Of a stretch of DNA of 10,212 nucleotides, positions 6,372-10,212 are shown in pieces. The translations under genes were made by a program, and so were the position numbers. Origin of the DNA: JBBRMU01 sp038230655 (lineage in GTDB: Bacteria > Patescibacteriota > Microgenomatia > UBA1406 > GWC2-37-13); NCBI GenBank assembly GCA_038230655.1, contig JBBRMU010000032.1, forward strand, positions 1 to 10,212, in the 5' to 3' direction. Under the pieces are notes generated by a model that was not told where the DNA came from, made no database searches, and was given only the letters and a program-made list of their open reading frames with translations. Position 1 is the stretch's first letter. Each line of letters starts with the position of its first letter.

Positions 6372-7742
6372 ATGACAGAAGGAAAAATTATCTCTATACG
6401 AGGAGTCGTCGTCGACATAGAGTTTAAACCAGAAGAGACACCAAAGATTTATGATGCGCTTATTTTTGAGGATCCAAAAATAGGCAAAAGGACCCTCGAA
6501 GTTGAGATTATTCTGGATGAAGGAGTAATCCGGGCAGTTGCGATGGGATCTACAGATGGACTAAAAAGAGGAGATATCGTCAAAAATACTGGTAATCCCA
6601 TCGAAGTCCCTGTTGGAGACGAAGGTTTGGGGAGAATCTTCAATGTTCTTGGAGATGTTGTTGATGAAATGGGTCCAGTTAAATCAAAAAGTAAAGCTTC
6701 AATTCATCGACACGCACCTACTTTTGCACAACAGTCTGTTCAGCAGACAATTTTTGAAACAGGAATCAAGGTTATTGATTTAATAGCTCCTTTTATCAGA
6801 GGTGGAAAAGTTGCAATTTTCGGAGGAGCAGGTGTTGGAAAAACGGTTACTATCCAAGAGATGATTCATAATGTTGCCAAGCAACACAGTGGAGTTTCTG
6901 TATTCACTGGAGTTGGAGAGAGGACTCGCGAAGGAAATGATTTATGGAATGAGATGAAAGAAACAAAAGTTATTGATAAAACTACCTTAGTGTTTGGACA
7001 GATGAATGAACCGCCTGGTAACCGTTTACGAGTGGCTTTAACAGGAGTCACCATGGCTGAGCACTTTAGAGACCAAAAAGGCATGGATGTTTTGTTGTTC
7101 ATAGACAATATTTTCCGTTTTGCCCAGGCTGGTTCAGAGGTATCGGCTCTGTTAGGAAGAATTCCATCAGCTGTAGGTTATCAGCCAACATTAGCCTCTG
7201 AGATGAGTGCTTTACAGGAACGTATTACCTCAACAAATAAAGGCTCAATTACCTCAATTCAGGCGGTTTTTGTGCCTGCAGACGACTACACAGATCCTGC
7301 GCCTGTGGCCACATTTGCCCATCTTGACGCCTCAATTACGCTTGAAAGATCGCTTGCAGAACAGGCATTATTTCCAGCAATCGACCCGTTAACGTCTACA
7401 TCAACAGCTTTAACACCAGATATCGTTGGTGAAGAACATTATGCAGTTACGCGTCAGGTTCTTCAAACATTACAAAGATATAAAGATCTCCAGGATATTA
7501 TCGCAATTCTTGGTATGGAAGAACTATCTGAAGAAGATAAAGTTATAGTGTCAAGAGCGCGAAAAATCCAAAGATTTTTGACACAGCCAATGTTCGTCGC
7601 TGAACCTTTTACAGGAAGAGATGGAAAGTATGTTACAGTTTCTGAAACTGTGCGCGGATTTAGAGAAATTTTAGAGGGAAAACACGACAGTAAACCAGAG
7701 GCAGCTTTTTACATGAAGGGTGGAATTGAAGAAGTGAAGTAA
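6372..7742 (+). CDS. atpD: ATP synthase F1 subunit beta (catalytic)
   Basis: 456-residue catalytic subunit that makes and hydrolyses ATP at the alpha/beta interface. N-terminal barrel (residues 1-80), then Walker A GGAGVGKT (151-158, K157), the catalytic glutamate E183 in GVGERTREGND, Walker B LLFIDN (D245), GSEVSALLGRIPSAVGYQPTLASEM, and FVPADDYTDPAPVATFAHLDA. The C-terminal lever reads EELSEED, a mild variant of the canonical DELSEED that touches gamma and epsilon. All key residues are present, unlike the situation in atpA. A 122-base gap with two hairpins and its own perfect -10 separates it from atpG. The ATG at 6372 is preferred because MTEGKIISIRGVVVDIEF is a typical beta N-terminus. 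Identification is very secure. Confidence 0.98.
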   Translation: MTEGKIISIRGVVVDIEFKPEETPKIYDALIFEDPKIGKRTLEVEIILDEGVIRAVAMGSTDGLKRGDIVKNTGNPIEVPVGDEGLGRIFNVLGDVVDEMGPVKSKSKASIHRHAPTFAQQSVQQTIFETGIKVIDLIAPFIRGGKVAIFGGAGVGKTVTIQEMIHNVAKQHSGVSVFTGVGERTREGNDLWNEMKETKVIDKTTLVFGQMNEPPGNRLRVALTGVTMAEHFRDQKGMDVLLFIDNIFRFAQAGSEVSALLGRIPSAVGYQPTLASEMSALQERITSTNKGSITSIQAVFVPADDYTDPAPVATFAHLDASITLERSLAEQALFPAIDPLTSTSTALTPDIVGEEHYAVTRQVLQTLQRYKDLQDIIAILGMEELSEEDKVIVSRARKIQRFLTQPMFVAEPFTGRDGKYVTVSETVRGFREILEGKHDSKPEAAFYMKGGIEEVK

Positions 7743-7758
7743 AAATCAAAGATTTTTT
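7741..7758 (+). terminator. Weak hairpin with T-run after atpD
   Basis: AAAAATC (7741-7747) pairs with GATTTTT (7751-7757) around AAA, and six T's are present (7753-7758). The T-run is part of the stem and only one G-C pair is present, so any termination would be partial at best. Its position at the atpD stop suits a partial terminator or a transcript 3' end. Confidence 0.3.
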
Positions 7759-7794
7759 CCGTAACTCCAAGTGGGAAGCGGGAGGAGTAAAGTC

Positions 7795-7823
7795 TTAATT
7801 ATTCCATTTTAAGAACCTAAAAT
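7795..7823 (+). promoter_or_regulatory. Possible promoter just ahead of atpC
   Basis: TTAATT (7795-7800) and TAAAAT (7818-7823, 5 of 6) are 17 bases apart. Transcription would begin near 7830, leaving a leader of about 7 bases before ATG 7837. The -35 is weak (3 of 6) and the region is AT-rich, so chance matches are likely. Confidence 0.3.
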
Positions 7824-7836
7824 TTTAAATTTATCT

Positions 7837-8259
7837 ATGGACAGTTTACATTTAAAGATAATTACACCTCAAAAATTGGTTATTGACGAACCAGTCAACG
7901 AAGTTATTGTACCTGGTGAGGATGGAGAACTTACCATACTCCCCAAACACGTACATTTATTAACTCTTTTAAAAGAAGGCATTATTACGATGAAAAAAGA
8001 GAATAAAGAGGAACATCTAGCAATCGGTGGAGGATACTTAGAAACAAATGGAAAAGAAGCAAATATTCTTGTTTCTAGAGCATACAAACAAGATGAAATT
8101 GATGAAGAATTAACAAAAAAAGCAATCGAAAAAGCTAAACAAATTCTTTCAGAAGTAAAAGATGAAAAACAAAGAATGGAAGCTAGTACTGTATTAAGAA
8201 GGTCGACTCTTGACCTTAAATTAGTGAAAAGAAAAAAACATCAGAACATGCCTTCATAA
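7837..8259 (+). CDS. atpC: ATP synthase F1 subunit epsilon
   Basis: 140-residue subunit that caps the foot of gamma, joins it to the c-ring and can inhibit ATP hydrolysis. The N-terminal beta-sandwich shows LKIITPQKLVIDEPVNEVIV, then PGEDGELTILPKHVHLLTLL and AIGGGYLE, all typical. The C-terminal part (about 88-135) is two charged helices (EIDEELTKKAIEKAKQIL and the LRRSTLDLKLVKRKK region), the part that acts as the inhibitory arm in other bacteria. The length is normal. The start ATG has no nearby Shine-Dalgarno; a GGGAGGAG lies more than 40 bases upstream, too far to serve it. Last atp gene; topA follows after 36 bases. Identification is secure. Confidence 0.95.
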   Translation: MDSLHLKIITPQKLVIDEPVNEVIVPGEDGELTILPKHVHLLTLLKEGIITMKKENKEEHLAIGGGYLETNGKEANILVSRAYKQDEIDEELTKKAIEKAKQILSEVKDEKQRMEASTVLRRSTLDLKLVKRKKHQNMPS

Positions 8260-8275
8260 CCTAGACTACCTTTTC

Positions 8276-8284
8276 TGTTATAAT
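8276..8284 (+). promoter_or_regulatory. Extended -10 promoter of topA
   Basis: TGTTATAAT is a perfect extended -10 (TGnTATAAT). It ends 11 bases before ATG 8296, so transcription from about 8291 gives a leader of about 5 bases. No convincing -35 lies at 16-18 bases, as is usual for extended -10 promoters. It would let topA be expressed apart from the atp genes. Confidence 0.6.
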
Positions 8285-8295
8285 TCCTATAGTTT

Positions 8296-10212
8296 ATGGC
8301 TTTAATTATCGTCGAGTCACCAACTAAAGCAAGAACATTTAACCGGATCTTAAAAGGTCAGGATTTTTTCGTGTTTGCCACCATGGGTCACATCCGCGAT
8401 CTGCCTGGTAGTAAAATGGCAGTAGACTTTGATCAACAGTTTAAACCCGAGTATGAGATCATTAAAAATAAAGAAAAAACCGTCGAAAAGATGCGAGAGC
8501 TAGCGAAAGAAAATAGTGAAATTATATTAGCTACGGATGCGGATAGGGAAGGAGAGTCAATTTCATATCATGCTGCATTTTTATTAGGGCTTATTGAGGA
8601 AAAATGGCCGGATATTAAGTTTAAAAATGACTTGGTAGTTAAAAGGATTGTATTTCATGAGATTACTCCCAATGCTTTAAAGGAAGCGATGGAGCATCCT
8701 TCGACACTGAGAATTGATCTTGTTAAAGCTCAGCAAGCACGAAGAATTCTCGATAGAATTGTAGGATACAAACTTTCCCCATTACTTTGGAAGAAAATGG
8801 GAAAAAACTGGCTTTCTGCTGGCCGTGTTCAGTCGGTTGTTCTTCGTCTAATCGTCGAAAGAGAAAAAGAAGTTCGTTCGTTTAAGATCGAAGACTACTA
8901 TCAGATGTTTGGAGACTTTAGAAAAGATAGCACATTAAAAGCAAAACTCCTAAGTAAAAACGAAGTTCCCTATGAACAAAAATTTAAACTTCAGCTTTTT
9001 GCAGGTGAGTATACTTACACAAAAACAACTATAGACGACCAAAACAAAGATGAAATTGAGAAGGATATTCAATCTGATATATTTTTTGTTTCTAAAATCA
9101 GTGAGGACACACAAAAGAGATATCCTCCACCACCATATACAACCTCTCTTTTACAGATGGATGGATTTCAAAAACTTGGATTAACTTCAAAAATGACAAT
9201 GCGAATAGCACAAGATTTGTATGAAAGAGGTCTCATTACCTACCATAGAACTGACTCATTTAATCTATCAACTCAGTTTGTATTTCGAGCAAAAGATTAT
9301 ATTGAGGCAACCTATGGGAAAGAGTATGCTTTAGAAAAACCAAGAGGTTTCCGTACAAAGTCTAAGATGGCACAAGAGGCTCATGAAGGAATCCGGCCTA
9401 CAAAGCTAGACAAAGGTGTTGAAACACTTTCAGAAGATAAGAGAATAACTACTAACCATAAGAAAGTTTATAAAATGATCTTCGACAGAGCAGTTGCGAC
9501 TCAAATGAAAGAGGCTGAGATAAAAAATATTAAGGTAAGTATTTTAGGTAAAAAAGGCTATGAATTCCAGGCAGAGTTACAAAAAGTACTATTTGATGGA
9601 TTTTTAAAAATCTTAAACCCTGAGTTTGCGGCTAAGAATCAGTTTGAAAGCCCATTTAAGAAAGATGATACTTTAACTCTCGAGTCACTAGAGGCAAAAG
9701 CAACACAAACGAGTACCCCACCCAGATATAATGAGGCTTCATTGATTAAAATATTGGAAGAAAAAGGCATCGGTAGACCTTCAACCTATGCCCCGATAAT
9801 TTCATTAATTCAAGACAAAAACTACGTTGAGAAACAGTCTCGATACTTTGTTCCCACAAAGTTAGGTGAGGCTATTTCAGATTATCTGTCAGTTGCTTTT
9901 CCAGATATATTTACACTTGATTTCACTGCGCAGATGGAGGAAAAATTGGATAAAGTAGCCGAAGGTCAGGAAGACTTGATTAAGCTTTTGAGAGACTTTG
10001 ACACACCTATGGAAGTTCAAATTAAGGAAAAAGAAAATGACACTGAAGTGATCACAATCGACGAAACCTTAGACGAAAAATGTCCAAATTGCAGTTCGTC
10101 TTTAACTCTTAAAATTTCGAAATTTGGTAAGTTTAAGGCCTGTAGTAACTATCCAACATGTAAATTCACAAAGTCCTTCCTTAATTACGTAAATAATAAG
10201 TACTGTCCAAAC
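8296..10212 (+). CDS. topA: DNA topoisomerase I, type IA (3' end outside window)
   Basis: Enzyme that relaxes negative supercoils by cutting one strand. The 639 codons seen run open to the window edge. The TOPRIM domain opens at ALIIVESPTKARTF, with ATMGHIRDLP near residue 27 and the metal-binding TDADREGES (80-88; D81, D83). Further on are SAGRVQSVVLRLIVEREKE, YPPPPYTTSLLQMDGFQKLG and the active-site tyrosine Y316 in LITYHRTDS (E. coli Y319). EAHEGIRPT and EKGIGRPSTYAPI are also present. The C-terminus begins a zinc finger with C596, C599, C616 and C622, and a second finger starts at C637 just before the window ends. No Shine-Dalgarno; an extended -10 lies right before the ATG. The His after the active-site Tyr (Met in E. 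coli) is a minor variation. Identification is very secure. Confidence 0.97.
   Translation, partial: MALIIVESPTKARTFNRILKGQDFFVFATMGHIRDLPGSKMAVDFDQQFKPEYEIIKNKEKTVEKMRELAKENSEIILATDADREGESISYHAAFLLGLIEEKWPDIKFKNDLVVKRIVFHEITPNALKEAMEHPSTLRIDLVKAQQARRILDRIVGYKLSPLLWKKMGKNWLSAGRVQSVVLRLIVEREKEVRSFKIEDYYQMFGDFRKDSTLKAKLLSKNEVPYEQKFKLQLFAGEYTYTKTTIDDQNKDEIEKDIQSDIFFVSKISEDTQKRYPPPPYTTSLLQMDGFQKLGLTSKMTMRIAQDLYERGLITYHRTDSFNLSTQFVFRAKDYIEATYGKEYALEKPRGFRTKSKMAQEAHEGIRPTKLDKGVETLSEDKRITTNHKKVYKMIFDRAVATQMKEAEIKNIKVSILGKKGYEFQAELQKVLFDGFLKILNPEFAAKNQFESPFKKDDTLTLESLEAKATQTSTPPRYNEASLIKILEEKGIGRPSTYAPIISLIQDKNYVEKQSRYFVPTKLGEAISDYLSVAFPDIFTLDFTAQMEEKLDKVAEGQEDLIKLLRDFDTPMEVQIKEKENDTEVITIDETLDEKCPNCSSSLTLKISKFGKFKACSNYPTCKFTKSFLNYVNNKYCPN

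Noticed and set aside
1..10212. CRISPR arrays, transposons, tRNA or rRNA genes, toxin-antitoxin or defence genes
   Set aside because: No direct-repeat arrays, terminal inverted repeats, cloverleaf sequences or accessory genes were found. The window is dense with housekeeping genes.

Overview
The window holds a nearly complete F-type ATP synthase operon between the 3' part of dnaE and the 5' part of topA. All genes are on the + strand. The DNA is AT-rich, intergenic gaps are short, and several genes overlap or abut. No rRNA, tRNA, CRISPR, IS element or phage gene was seen. The compact genome style, small single-copy proteins, A-rich codon use and mostly Shine-Dalgarno-less starts suggest a small-genome bacterium, most likely Patescibacteria/CPR. 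That placement is an inference from style, not from a marker tree. Eight of the nine complete genes read cleanly with the standard bacterial code; the exception is one TGA inside atpA. Recognisable Trp positions use TGG, and TGA ends both dnaE and atpH.

Layout: (1) 2-1678, C-terminal half of DNA polymerase III alpha. (2) About 1679-1798, a gap with a good sigma70-type promoter (TTGTAT-N17-TATACT). (3) 1799-8259, the genes atpI-like, atpB (a), atpE (c), atpF (b), atpH (delta), atpA (alpha), atpG (gamma), atpD (beta) and atpC (epsilon), in the classic bacterial order. The Fo genes encode the ion channel, c-ring and stator stalk. The F1 genes encode the catalytic head and rotor shaft. Together they would couple a transmembrane ion gradient (probably H+, from the c subunit) to ATP synthesis, or run in reverse as a pump. 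(4) 8296 to the window end, topoisomerase I with its own extended -10 promoter, cut in its second zinc finger.

Three points deserve attention. First, atpA is interrupted by one in-frame TGA at 4464-4466, just after the Walker A strand-helix. Both halves are otherwise intact and conserved, so this is a sequence error, a recent nonsense allele or real readthrough. It is not a genome-wide alternative code. Second, the delta subunit is only about 90 residues and has just the C-terminal domain. The N-terminal domain that normally grips the alpha subunits is absent, and there is no room for it upstream because atpF fills that space. Third, only atpE has a strong Shine-Dalgarno sequence. The other starts lack a strong one, and atpD and topA have -10 boxes so close to the ATG that their mRNAs would be leaderless or nearly so. 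Perfect or near-perfect hairpins lie in the atpE-atpF and atpG-atpD gaps and may tune subunit ratios.
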